From contig CP154956.1 of NCBI GenBank assembly GCA_039621445.1, positions 79,852,474 through 79,916,473 of the forward strand: DNA of 64,000 nt, read 5' to 3'. The notes below the pieces were generated by a model, which had not been told where the DNA came from, did no database searches, and worked only from the letters and a program-made list of their open reading frames with translations. The position numbers were made by a program, and so were the translations under genes. Below, one piece after another: positions 1 through 13,700 of this stretch; position 1 is the stretch's first letter; each line of letters opens with the position of its first letter. The stretch comes from Euglena gracilis. Its lineage: Eukaryota; Euglenida; Euglenophyceae; Euglenales.

Positions 1-1440
1 TTCCCTATCAGTGGATGCTGACTAAATTTTTCAAACAAAAAATCTGGCGTCTTCGGCGCACTTTTGGCGGGGTTTCCCACAAATTCGTGCTGGGGACCCT
101 CAATTCTGATTTGTGATTATTTGTGATTATTCGTGATTATTCGTGATTATTTGGGATTATTTGTGCTACCCAAAAATCGCCCGATTTTTCACTTAACCTG
201 CCCAGAATCCAATGCACACTCCTCATCTGACTTGTGCATCACCTCCAACTGCAGAAATATCAAAAATGAAGTTCTTTGACCACCTACATTGGGAAGCAAA
301 GCTGCAGATAAAAAGCAACACCAATGAATGACGATGTTGCCGAAGAAATGTGGTGTTGCATTGTGCAATGTTGTGTTGCACGGTGTGCTGTCCATGAAGC
401 AGAAAGGGTCAGATCAAATATCGAAAATGACAGAGGCTTGATGCAATGTCTTCCACACATTTCGGCTTGAAATTTTGGAACGTTGCCCAACCCACTAACA
501 CAAAATGGCACCTGAGCAGCACGCTTCTGGGCTGTCATATTTCCACCCCGTTTCCACGTTCGTTTCCTTTTGAGGACGATTGCTCCTTGATTGGGTCGTC
601 ATTCTCAAAAAGACATTTTGCAGTGAGAACAAAAACTGTTCCACGTCGTTCGTGGAAATTCGTGATTATTCGTGATTATTCGTGATGATTCGTGATTTTG
701 GAAAATCCCCCAATTCGTGCTGGTTCGTGATCATTCGTGAAGCTTTGTGGCACGAATTTGTGGGAAACCCTGCTTTTGGCCAATTCTGGCCGACCCCCTC
801 GGTGGGGGGGGGATTCAGTCACTCCCAAAAAGGAAAAAAAAACAGCCAGCGGGGTCGGACACACCTTAAGCAATGTTACCGGTAAGGGGGGGGGGGGCAT
901 CCTCCACGCCCTGGGCCGCCTCGGCTTCTCGGACGCCGCCATGCAACTGCTCACCTTCGGATTTTCTCCGATTTTTGCTGCTTGCGCCTTTTTCCACACA
1001 GACCCAAAAATAAAAATAAATAGAATAAAACAGCAGCCCCTCTCGGTGTCTTTGACCCCAGTAGTTTCCTTTGAAAGTGCTCCCACTCCGCATAATTGTA
1101 AGATGAAAAGCACCGGAGGGGCAACTCACCTAAACAGTGGCCAAAGTAAACCATTTTCAGCCCGGCGGTTTGCCCCGGACCGAAATACCCAAAAAATCAA
1201 CCCATTTTCACCCATTTCACCCATTTGGGCACACTTGGGGGGAGGGAACCTTGTCGAAATTGCGGGGAAAAAAATTGGTGCACAACGCGGGAAGAAATAT
1301 TTGACCCCCGCGTACCCCTCCCTGGGGTCGATCCAGACCCCTTAGTGGGGGGGATACAGACCCCCTTAGTGGGGGGGTGGCTTCAGGTGGGACCCCACCT
1401 TCCTCCTAAAACCAAACCCTGGCCTCCACCAAAAGCTGGA
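1..1440. other. No gene seen; short tandem repeats downstream of the minus-strand gene
   Basis: Expected to be 3' flank of the minus-strand gene. It holds tandem copies of a CGTGATTATT-type unit at about 110-155 and 655-700, and G-rich runs with the word CCCCTTAGTGGGGGG near 1340-1375. I found no convincing coding frame. Confidence 0.4.
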
Positions 1441-1473
1441 TGTTCATGGCCAGATGCACGCAACGAAGCCTGG

Positions 1474-1795
1474 TCACCCAGCGGAGTCGATGGCGGGGTG
1501 GCCAGCGCCGTCCAGCAGCAAGCACAGCGGCTGGATCTCCTTGGCGGCCGGTACAGCGACCGCCCGGCGGCGGGTCAGCACCAGCAGCTTCTGCTGCTGG
1601 GCCACCAGCGACAGCAGGTGGGACTTGGACACGGTGCGCACGGGGGCCTCCGCCGCCTTGGCGGAGCCGCGCCGCCGGCGCCGCACGGCGCGGAGGACCA
1701 GGTTGCCGTCACGGGCCACGACCGGTTTGCCGGCGGGCGTCAGGGTCACCTCCACGTTCCAGTCGGGCGCTTCGCGGGCTGGACACCTGGTGGTG
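1474..1795 (-). CDS. Possible terminal exon, Arg-rich
   Basis: The acceptor is CTCGGTGCAG|C (phase 2). The peptide EAPDWNVEVTLTPAGKPVV, ARDGNLVLRAVRRRRRG, then SHLLSLVAQQQKLLVLTRR ends DGAGHPAIDSAG and TGA (1474). The GC-rich codons and the phrase AGKPVVARDGNLVLR, which echoes DGKRVLDVAGRPISL of the previous exon, support coding. If this is the final exon it ends the candidate giant gene. Confidence 0.5.
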
Positions 1796-4700
1796 CTGCA
1801 CCGAGAAATGAGGTTTGGGAAGATTATAAAAACATCCAGCACGTGAATGGTGCCGAAGGTGTTGGGCGCACAGATCCACTTAATAACCGCCCACGGGGGG
1901 GGGGGGGGTCACACCGATGTTTATTGAATCCATGGTTGGGAGCCACTTGCCACGTTCTTTTTTTGTTTATTTTCTTCTTTTTATCTGTTGCTAACCCCCC
2001 CACCAGGCCTTCCTGTACCGCCCTGCTGAGAACCTGTCAGGTCTTGCCCAGGAAACTGTTTGAGTCCCCAGTGCTGTCCAACCTGTCAGTGTTAAACCGA
2101 AATGAAAGGTCCGACTCGGGTCCCCGGTTCTCGCCATCTCATTGGAATCGAAGTTTGTTTCCCCTCCCCCCCCCTGCCCACCACAACACCACCTCAAGGG
2201 AAAATTCCTTCGGCACGGAAGATGCCAAAGGAAATTATGGTCTAGAAATTGGTGTCTCCAGAAATCAGGAGGCATAAATGAGGGAAGTCGGAACCCCACA
2301 CCTCCAGGATGGGGGGGGGGGGGGATTCCCCCAACACCACCCACAGGGTTTTGGGAATTCCTGCAAAACCCTGGTTTTCGGGCATGACAATTTCCTTGGA
2401 GGGGGTTGCTTCAATGTTTTATTGCCCCATCTGCCTGGCAGGCTCGTGCATACAGTCTCAGGGAAAAGCGCAGCAGGAGCAGGGTTGGGATGCCAAGCTT
2501 GCGCTGCGCGTTAGACAGCGAGATGGGCCGCCCCGCCACGTCCAGCACCCGCTTCCCATCGGGGCCCCGGACGTACTCCTTTGGCGGCATGATCACCGCC
2601 ACGCGGCCCGCGATCTCGCTGACCACGGCCCCGGCAGCGTCGAAGATGCCATCCACCACACCCCCGGCCACCGGAGGCCGCTCGCACATGTACTGCGCAA
2701 GGCGTCGGGCGCGGCGCAGGCTGAGCGGGCGGCTGGTCTGGACGTTCAGGAGGGGGGTGCGGTCGGCAAGGAGCAGGTCGGGGTTCGGGGACGTGACATC
2801 GTCCACCACAGTGTCCGCCAGCCGGACGTCGGCCGGCACGGCGCAGGCCCACACCACGGCGGGCCAGCCGCTGGCCAGGTAGAGCGGCTCCCCGGCGCTG
2901 CCGAGCAGGATGCCAATGGGCCGCAGCAGGGAGTCCAGCGGGTGGGGCTGCAGCTGCCGGAGGTCAAGGCCAGGCTCATTGATGGCAATGATGGCATCAT
3001 CCATGGGCATGGCATCATCCATCCCATTGGACAACCAATTGGACAGCCACTCCAAGCCATCAACAATTGCAATGACTCAACCAGCACGAAATTGCAAACA
3101 ACTTTTCAAGTACCTTGTGACAAACTGCTCCACGTGATAAGATTGTCAAAGAATGAACTATATTTCTGGACGTCTTTGGCCATCTGCTATTTCACTGATT
3201 TTGTCACCCTTCGAGAAATCTATTGGAAGCTGGTGAAGATGCTTCCATGGCACACAATCAAATTTACAGTGTTCTTTGTCCACCCAAATGTTTTGCATTT
3301 GCCAATGACGTTTAGCCAATTAAACCCTTCTGTGCCCCCCCCCCATACAACAATAAACTTATGTTTGCTTCCAACAGGGGGAAATTGGCCACTTTTGGCC
3401 GTTTTTGGCCATTTCTGGCCATGTTTTTGCTGCTTTTGGCCGTTTTGACTTTTTTTCTGACATTTCTGACTGTTTCTGACTTTTTTTTTCAATACTTGGC
3501 CAACGTGGTGACTGAAAATGCGATAGCCCCTGAAAAACGGTGACAAATTACCCAAAAACTGACTTAAATTAGCGCAAATTTTCACACACGTTTCTCAAAA
3601 TGAGTCAGAATCTATTTGGAAAAAAAAATGAGAAAAAAAAACTTCCAGGGGGGACCCCCTCCAAAACCAATGCTCATTAACACCCTGATAAGGGTGTTAA
3701 TGAGCCACTGGATAAATGGGCCAGGTTGCTGCCACTCTTGATGGTGCCACGCTTTCGGCCGGGCCGAGGTTCGGTACTGTCCCCGAGCTCTGGCGCCTCC
3801 TCCACTGGAAATGGGGTGACGGCTTTGGTCGTGTCAATCACCTGAGGAGAAATCAATAGTAGTATAGAGACGTTGTTGCAATTTGCCAGCTAGATCTGGT
3901 GGAAAAAACCTCCTACATCTCAAAAAGCGAAGTGGATCACCAAATTCAAAAAAGTAACCCATGTGTCTCAATGTGACTTATGAAGTAAAACACCCCTCCT
4001 GATTGTTTGATTGACTCACCTGGTGCATCAAAGCACCCCCCCCCAAAGCCCTCTGCTGGGAACATCCCCATCTTTTTTTGGAAACTGCTCACTTTTAATG
4101 ATGAGATGTTACCCGTAATTTTGAACCCTCAAGCCCATTTCTTTTACATGCGGAAAAGATGCAGATGAAAAGAGATTGGGGACAAAAAAGCAAATAATTT
4201 GCTCCTGCGTCTTTTTTTTTTTGCAAATTGTGGGTCTGGGTCTTTCCATAAAGACATGGTTTTTGAATTTCTGTGAATTCGATTGCAAAAAATGCCCCAC
4301 TAATTGCCCAAAAAAGCTCAAAACCTTGGTTCCAAATGCAAAATAAAAAAAATGGACACCCAACCTCCAGAAGCACACAGGCACACACACAAATGCTTTT
4401 GGATAACGCCGCCACAGCTGTGCACCAGCACCACAACGGCATGGTCAAAGCATGGCCAGTTCCAGCATGGTTCCCACAAAACGCAGAGACCATACCAAGA
4501 AGGGATGCACAAGCAATGCCAACGCTTTCAGAAAGCAAGTTTACGGGAACCCGTGAACAATATTGGGACGAGAGTAACAAATTTCTTGGGGCTTATTTTA
4601 GTACAAAATTCAAAAATCAGGCGGTTTTCCGGGTGGGCAGAACAGGCTGGGAACACGCAAATGGAAACGGCAACCCACAATAAAAAATTGATCAGCACCA

Positions 4701-7700
4701 GACGCACCTCCTGCGATGGCTCTTCCTCCTCTTCATCGCGTGCAACGCTTCCTGGCTTGGCAGCCTTGTCCTCCCGTTTGGGGCGACGCTGTGGGGTGCC
4801 TTGCTGCTCGATGTCAGCGCCGTGCTGACAAAAAACCTTGACCTTTCTGCCATAACATGCAGTTGACATAACTGTGAGCCTTCCACATGAGTCCTCTGCA
4901 AAGTCCTCTTCACACTCACCCTTCATGCCACAGGGGGAAAACCCTGAAAAACCCCCTTGGTTTGCGTGGAGGGGGGGGATCCCGATCACTTGATCTACAG
5001 ATGGCAAAAGAAACTGGCACCGATGGATCAACAAAATTTAAAAAAAATGCCAGGTGCAAAAAAGCAAAGAGGAATGATTCAACTAATGTTGTTGAAGAGA
5101 AGCGGCCGGGGCCTCTGGAGTCACATGAGTCAGCCCACGTCACTGCCCACGCCCGCTCTTGGTGCGCTGGGCCTTCGGGCTGTCCTTCCCTCGCTTACTT
5201 CCCTTGGGCCTTTCCTCACCAACCTTGGCAGGGGCGGTGGGCTGGTCTTCCGCGTTGGCCGTGGTGGGGGTGGACGCAGCGGTGTCCAGCGAGGCGGCAG
5301 GCGGCGTTCCTTCGGCAGGCGTGGCGGCGGGCCCAGCCAGGGGTTGAGGCTGGGGCAGGGACGGGGAGTCCGTGTCCACCTGGGGCAACGGGCGAGCCGG
5401 CAGGTCCTCGTACTCCACATCGACCGAATCCCGCAGCCGGGGCTCCACAGGCCGGGTCTCCTCTCCCTCTCCCTCTGGGGTCTCGGCGTGCTCGGGGGAG
5501 GCAGGCAGCTCTGCAGCGCTGCTGGCAGGCAGCTCCGGCACTGCACGGCCGGGCTCGCCAGCACCGGACTGTTCCTGGCTGGAGGTGTGAGGGGTGCCCT
5601 CTTCCGAGGCCCCCTCTTGCTCCGCCGGGCCGCGCTCCGGCAGCACCACCACAGCAGTGCCGCCGATGGTCATGGACGGGCGTGGGGAGCGGCTGAGATG
5701 GTCCAGAGAAACACAACGCCTCAGACCTAAACACCCAAATCCGCCACAATGAGACTGAATTTAAACGCACAAAGACCCAAAGGTCGAAAAGGGCATCGCC
5801 CTTTCTGTTGACCCAGACCAGAAAGAGAACATGTTCCAGGAAAACCCCAGCTGCAGAAGCACTCAGTACTGAAAATCATCACACAAAATTATGAGTGATT
5901 TTCTGGGGAGAAGATGTCTGTCCCCTCACAGGTCAATAAATGCAAGGGATCCGACAACTTAAACCCCGACAGCTCCAGTGGCAGGACCCTGGCAGTTCCC
6001 ATGTTCGGGCCCTCATGTGGAAACAAATGAAGTTGGACATTGACAGATTGTACCTGCAGCACCTTTGATGACATGTTGCAGTACCGGGAAAATTATTGTG
6101 CTTGAGTATGATAATTTACTTTTTGGGGGGATTTTTGATTCATCAAAGACGCCAGAAAAGCCAACGCCCCTGGCAGAGAGGAGAACATGCTGGAAACCCG
6201 GGTGCGGGTGAGCGACTGCGAGACGGAATTGTCGGGGGTCAAATCATGAATGATGCCCTTCAGACGGGGGTCCAGCATGATGAACCGGTTGGCTGGAGCT
6301 GGGGGCAAACTTCTCCGTTCTGACTTGCGAGTTGTCGGTTGTGTGCTGCTTTGTGGGGCACAATGCACACGGAAGCATGTGGGTGGAGGTGGATGCATGT
6401 GTGGATGGGTGTGTGTCAGCTGGAAAACGAGAAATATTTAGCAGGTTTGAATTAACCCAGAGCAATAATAATCAGGCTGCAAAACATCCTGGTGGTTCTG
6501 ATAATTGTCGCAATAACACCTGTCAGAAATGGTTGTGAAAAAGGAGAGGCCTGAATACAAACCCCACATCGCCTGGCTTTCGCCCAGCTGGGTCTCGGTA
6601 GTACGAGTCAAAGCCCTGTGCCAGCTCTCGCTCCATATCCACTGCTGTCATCCCGGCCTGGGCGCACAGCGGTGGGATGAAGCCACGCTCGCCAGGGCAG
6701 CGGAAGTTCGCGTCGCGGTACGCGTCGGTGTACTCCCCAGCCTGCAGCGCCCGCTGGGACCCATAAGACGGCGGGATGAAGCCAGCCTCCCCAACGTGGC
6801 GGCCATTCTCGTCAGCATAATTGTCTGTGTAGACTGGGGGAATGAAGCCACGCTCCCCGGGGGCGCGGCCGTTCAGGTCCCGGTAGTCTTCGTCGTAGCC
6901 ATACGGCAGCCCAGCCGCCTTGATCGCCCGGATCTGGGAAAGCAGCAGGCCCTTTTCGGGGGGTCAACTCCATGTTGGTGTGTGCTTAGGCATGTAGAAA
7001 GATTTGCGTACAAAAAATCTTTTATGGGATGGCAGAACCTGTAGGTGACCTGACACCACGCTCCACCCCCTTGGGCAGCAGTTGCTCGGGGGAAAGAAGC
7101 CTGAACGGCAAGCCCCGGAGCGGGGGGACAAAGCCACGGTCTCCGGCACGCTGGCCAGCGCTGTCGCGGTAGTCCTGGTCGTACGTGCCGGCCTGCATGG
7201 GATACTTCGGGATGGAGGGGTCGATGACGGGGGGGACGAAGCCCGCATCCCCCGGCAGCCGGCCCTGGTCGTCCTGGTAGTTGGCGTCGTAGCCGCTTTC
7301 AGGGCCTTCGCTGACGCAAAACAACGCGCCATTGAGGAGTCCACATTGCCGAAAGATCTGCAGGACAGCATTTTTGGGCACAAATGCAGGGATGTGGTTC
7401 CTGAAAACCCGCTGTTTTGGGGGGAACATCCTCCCTCCTTGTCAATGTTCCGCAAAACATGGTTTCAACAACGTGCTGAACCTTGGGGAAAAGGGAGAAA
7501 ATATGAGATTCTTTACGAGATTTTTTTTGCGAACAGACCCGCCTGACACAAACTTGTTTGTGTCTGTCTGTCTGTCTGTCTGTCTGAAATCTGTTGATCC
7601 CTTGATTGCACCAGACACTCCAGTTCAGGGAAAACAACAAAACAGAAACGGAAACAAGTGCCAACAGTGAAATGCTGATTGAAGATTTTGAGGCAGAAGA

Positions 7701-10700
7701 CCCTGGATGGTCATCACTGGGCCCAACACATAGATAGCCTCCTCCGTATCAGGCTTATCTGGTTGTGGGGGTATGAAGCCGGGCTCTCCCGGCCGCCGGC
7801 CCAGGGAATCATGGTAGTAGCGGTCCGCCGCAGCGCCGAATGCACAGGGAAGGAAAAGGGTCAACCCAAAAGGGCGAAGAAAAGGCTTCCAAACGGCCCG
7901 CGTGGCATTCAGTGCTGGTTCACGCCTTCGGGCAGCTCGACCACCATCTCCTCCGCCGTCTTGCCCTGGGCCGAGGCGGCGGGCGGGATGAAGCCCGGTT
8001 CCCCGGGACGCCGACCGTTCACGTCGGCCGCAGGCGGTGTGCGCAAATGTCAGACCATGGTTGCGTGGTACGGTCCTCTCTGGGCCAGAAAGAGGCTGAC
8101 GCCAGTGGAGAAGGGGACAACCAGGGGTTTTTTTAAAGGTCCTGCAGGCCGGCTGGAAAAAGGTGCTGGATGGACCTCCCCCCCCCCACAGGGGTCCAGG
8201 GGGTTCAGCAAGGGCGAATGGGAAGGCCTGGTGGGCAAGCACCTATAGTCAACCCCAAAAAATTCCCCATTTTAGGCCATTTTAGGCCATTTTAGGCCAT
8301 TTAAGGCCATTTTAGGCCATTTTGGGCCATTTTAAGGTATAGGTCGGGGTTCTGAAAATCATAATTTGTGTCGTTTTTGTCCCGAAAACTGTATCATAAC
8401 GTGTGCAAACCTTCTCCTATTCAGTAATAAGAAATGTACATCCAAAAAAAGCATGCAAAAATTCATGAACGCTGGGTCAAAACCATGGGAAGCTCAACAA
8501 ATCTTAATTTACACCCATAAAGGAATTCTGAACAGTAAGAATTTATGGCAATGAAAAATTTTCAGAAAAAAACCTTGAACAAATGTTTAAAAAAAATTGT
8601 GCTACCAAAAAAGCATCCCGGTTTTTGTATTTTGTGAAATCTACACCATTTTTGCGGGATTTCGCAAAAAAAAGTTTCTGAAAGTTTTTGTTTTTTTTTC
8701 TGAGGCTGTCAACTTTTCTTGCACAGCCGAAGTTACGGCTGCCGCAAAAACCAAAAAGGCAGGATGGGAAAACCTGTGGGATGCCACGCGGAACAGTGTG
8801 TAGGTTTGCTCCATGAATGAGCATCAACTCGATTGATTGTTCAGGTATGATGCAGTTTTCTCCAAAATTGTGAGCAAGAAATGCGTTGCAAACTTTTCGA
8901 AAATTTTGCAAAACAAACAAACCAAAACAACATCACTGTTGACAACTCCCCCCCCCCGTTCATCTGTGATTTTGACCCCTATCTTTCTTTGGGAAGTTGA
9001 AAGAACTTTGTCACTGAAGAACCCACCTCCCCCCCCCCCCGGGCGTTTGGCCCGGGCAACGATTGAAGGAAAGGGGGGGGGGCAACCTTGGGAGAGCAAG
9101 ATTGCACAAGTGTCAAACTTTCAGCAGGCTTTGCACAAAAAAATCCAAAAAAACCTGAAAATTTTTGGGGCCAAGGTACACAAATTAAGGAACCAAGTCT
9201 GGAAGAAGGAGGGGAGCCAAACTCCAGGGGGGTCTATGCATACAACCTTGGTACCTGAAGATTGACTCCCAAGTCCCAAATATAAGAGACCCCACCCATG
9301 CCATAAGACACCCCCAACCTTGGACGTCATTTGGGGATTTTCGGTCCAACGCCAAATTTGATATTGCTGTTGCCTGGTGAAATTCAATTTGATTTTCAGA
9401 TGAGCATACACATCTTTCAATTCAGATTTTTCCAACATCTTTCATGCCTTTTTCCCAACGCCTCATTCCAAATTTGTTCCATTATTCCATTATTATCCTC
9501 ATTCCAGACTGTTTCATTATTTGTGAAGCAGAAATCGTTGCACGCCAAAAAAAGACAGGAGTGAGAAAAAATACAGCCGTCCAAACCTTCAAAATTCAGC
9601 TACCAAAAGAATGTTGGGGACCGTGGATTTGGGGACTGATACTATTATTAGTTGGGATAAAAAATGGGCCTTGTGTGGTTGTGCTCCTCCACCAAATCCA
9701 CTGTTCGCCGTCCACATTAACAAAAGACACCGAAAATCATTGCCTGAATGGCTTCAGCTGTTCACCAAAAAAATGTTCTGCAACAAAAAATTTCCCATTT
9801 TAGGCCATTTTAGGCCATTTTAGGGACCCCACCTATAGGGGGTCAAAAAGTCATTTTAGGCCGTTTTAGGCCATTTTAGGCCATTTTAGGCCATTTTAGG
9901 CCATTTTAGCTATAGGTGCTTGCTGGTGGGGTAGGGTCGTCACCCGGAAGGTGGCAAGCAAAAGTTCAGGTTGGCGTTTTTCAACCAAAATTTGGAGGTG
10001 CAACCCAAAAGCCACTCAAAAATGCCATTCAACCCCCCGAGGGGTCTGGGCGGTGCTGGCTGGAAAAAAAAGGTGCTGGCTGGCTGGACCCCCCCCCTCC
10101 CCCAAGATAGGGTCACCTCGGGCCCTGGGGATGACACAATGCAACCTGCATACCAAAATAAACCAATGCGATGAAAAAAAATCGTCCATAAAAAGCCTAA
10201 TAAAGATCTGCAATGGTGGAAAGTGATGTGGCATGTCTAAAAAAAACAGGTGGATGACATGATAATGATGTGTATTGCCAATAAACACGCTGTGATCTAT
10301 GGTGTGGATTGACCTGAGTGTCTCAGAGAACTATTCATGAACTCAATGCGCACGCCCCTGGCCACGGTACTGCTCGGAGTAGCCAAGACCCGGCAGTGCC
10401 ATGCCGACGGTGGCAGGCGGTACAAAGCCGGGGTCACCGACGTGCCGCCCCTGGAAGTCCACATAGTCATCGGTGTAGACCGGCAGGATGTACGGCAGGG
10501 TGGCCGCCCGGATGGTGCGTGGCGTCAGGAAGTACACCATGCCTGTCACCGGGTCCCGCATGACAAATGCGTCCGCGGACGGGGGTTGGAAGCCCTCATC
10601 CCCGGGGCCGCGTCCCGACGGGTCGCGATAATACTTGTCGAACCCCTGTGGGGCCTCGATCTCCATCTCCGCCACCGTCTTGCCCTCCAGCGCTGCCAGT

Positions 10701-13700
10701 GGGGGAATGAAGCCACGCTCGGAGTCAGCATCTCCCTTGGTGCTGCCAACAGGAAGTTCGCCTTTTCTGCACCAATCATCACCAGTTTCCTGTCTTTTGT
10801 GCTGTCTTCATCAGAGTTCTCCTGCTGACCGAAACTGAAACCGAAACTGATTTGAAATTCCAGCGAAAGAAAGCAAAAATGTCAGCTTAAAAAAACCCAG
10901 TGGAACAAAAACCAACACTGCACATCTCGCCATTGCCATTCTTTTAAATTTGTCACCTTCATTCAAATGGCGGTTTCATTTTCCCCATGCATGAAATCAA
11001 AAGCAGATGACGGCAGAAGGGGCGTGCATTCACAACCACAACACAATGTGCCCCCCACCCTTGTCTAAGAACCAGAAAAGATGGGTAAGAACCAGGAGAT
11101 ACTTAATTGCCAAAATATGGGTAAGAACCGGGGGGGGGGGGTGCTGGGGGACTGCAAAAAAAAAAACCCTGGCACTTCACACCGAAAAAGGAAAAATTAC
11201 CCTTGTTTGGAGCTCAACTGTTGAACTTACAGGCAAAAACCAACAATATCTCGCCAAATCAGGCTTCAAAAGTTTCTATAATTTCGAAATTTTCGGCATT
11301 TGTTTCTTAAAATTGCACACAAAATAAGCCCCCCGAGAAGATGACCTTTAAAAAGATGGGTAAAAACCGGGGTGGTGACAAGGGAGGGTCTGACCTCCTG
11401 GACGGCGGCCATTGCCATCCCGGAACCCATCATCATAGCAGCCGTATGGCAGCGGCCGCTGCGGCCCACTGCACGGCGACACGAAGCCCTCCTCGCCCAC
11501 GTGCTTCCCGCTGGGGTCGAGGTAATCCTGGGTGTAGACCGGCATGATGAAATCCTTCTCCCCCGGCTGGCGGCCGTTGGGGTCCCGGTAGTCTGCGTCG
11601 AAGCCCTCCGGCAGGCCGAGCGCCTTGGCCATGCGGCGTTGCTCGTCGTCGATGCCGCGCAGCGGGGGCACAAAGCCACGGTCCCCGGGGCGCTGGCCGT
11701 AGGGATCCACGTAGTCGGACGTGTAGGTGCCGGCGGCCATGGGCTGGCGCTCTTCGGCGGGGTCGAAGGAAGGCGGGACAAAGCCGGCGTCCCCAGGGGC
11801 TCGGGCGTCGGAGGCCTGCACAGAAGGGAGTGTTCACCGTTGTATGAGCATGTGAGCTCATAAATCTGGTCGCATGCACACAATTGTTTTGGACCCTGGG
11901 AATGAACTGTCACTTTGGACGAAGTATTAAATACATGCTTATCATTTGCTCATGAGCTAAAGAGTATTTAAGTATTGGATTCTTTATTGACAGACGGAAA
12001 TACATTTTGGGGAAGCCTCCGGGCGGCCAGCAGCATCCCTGTAGTTCTGGTCATAGCCGGCATTCACTGTGTGGTGGACAGGCTGGGCTTCGTCGTCATC
12101 CACTTTCTTGGGCGACTGGAAGTCAGGGTCTGCCGGCCGGCGCAACTGCTGGTCGTGGAAGAACTCGTCGTAGCCTTCTGGCAGCTCCTCCAGCATCTCT
12201 TCGGCCGTCCTGCCAGCCGCACTGAACGCAGGCAACAGCAGAGTGCCCCAAGAACCGGCTGGCCCAACACAGCTGCATTTGCTCTTTTTGTTTCGCTCAG
12301 CATCAGCCAAATGGTGCTGCTCCTTATTATGCTGTGAAATGTCCTGTTACTTTAAACTTTGGAGTTACTCACGCATTGGCAGGTGGCCCAAAAAAGGGTT
12401 GGTGGCGGCAGCCAATAGAGCAGTATGCGCCTTATGGGGGGACTGTCACTGTCACACAAGAAAAGGCGCATGTCCCTGAATAACCACCAGCAGAGCAGTA
12501 TGCGCCTTATGGGGGGACTGTCACTGTCACACAAGAAAAGGCGCATGTCCCTGAATAACCACCAGCCCAGTTAAGAGCTGGCAAAACATACCCAGTCAAT
12601 CACATGATGCTTAATAAATTGAAGAACAAATACTTTTTGAAATTTTTGTTTAGTGCCGTTCAATATGGGCCAATATGCATGGCTGTTATGCGGGCAAGCA
12701 AACTCAATTGCCACCATTTCTGCATATCCAGAAGAATTATGCAGAAAAGACGTATGAAATGTGCTGCAGGCAGGGGTCTGCGTCCAAACAATGCTGAAAC
12801 AGTGGGGCACCCTGTGAGGAATGAAGCCAGGCTGGCCCGGCTTACGTCCGTTCTCGTCCCGGTACTGCTCCGTGTAGCCCCACTCCGGCAATCCTGGCCC
12901 AAACGTGCCTGGTGGGATGAACCCAGCATCACCGGCGTGCCGGCCGCGGGAGTCCGTGTACTCTGCGGTGTAGGTGGGCAGCACGAACGGCTTCGCTGCG
13001 GGCGTGATGAAATACACCATGCCGGTGTCCGCCTCACGGATGACGAAGGGCTTCTGGTTGAGGGCAGGGTTTGGTGTCCAGTGCAGGAGGAGGACGCTGG
13101 ATGGGAAACCAAAAAAATTAAGGCATCAGTCCGCCGACATGGCCCACCCAAACAGTGGACTTCCTGTCAAACCCTGGCTGGGGGCCAGGAATCCATCATC
13201 CCCAGGTTTGCGGTTGGCGTTGTCACGGTAGTAGGCGTCAAAGCCATGTGGCAGCTCTCGCTCCATGTCCTCCTTCGTCTTGCCCTTCAGGGCGTCGATG
13301 GGGGGAATGAAGCCACACTCTCCGGGCCGGAACCAATTCTCATCCCGGTACCCAATGTCATAGCAGCCAGCATCCAGCGCAAGGCCGGTCATTTGCCAGG
13401 GCTGGCGTCTGTGACGCACCATCTCTCCACACTCTGGCATCGCAATAATGTTGCAGCATTGCCTGCCCGCCCCACCCCTTGCTTACCAGCCAGGTTCCTT
13501 CAACCCCTGAGGGGTCATACACACCCCTCAGGCGTGTATGACCCCTGACCAATAACCTCTGACCAGGGGGGTGGTCGCAAGACCCTGTATCCATAACGGT
13601 TTTCTTGAAGGCCACCAACAACCCCTGACCAGGGGGTGGTCGGTATGAATGCTGTGGACCGGGGGGTGGGGGGGCGAGTAGTGTCCTTTGGCTGAAAGAG

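Noticed and set aside
1225-3448. Long plus-strand open frames (350 and 379 codons).
   Set aside because: They run antisense through the GC-rich minus-strand exons and then through repeats. Codon choice and splice signals support the minus strand.
12604-13548. A 314-codon plus-strand frame.
   Set aside because: It is the antisense shadow of two YRD-module exons whose minus-strand translation is clearly conserved.
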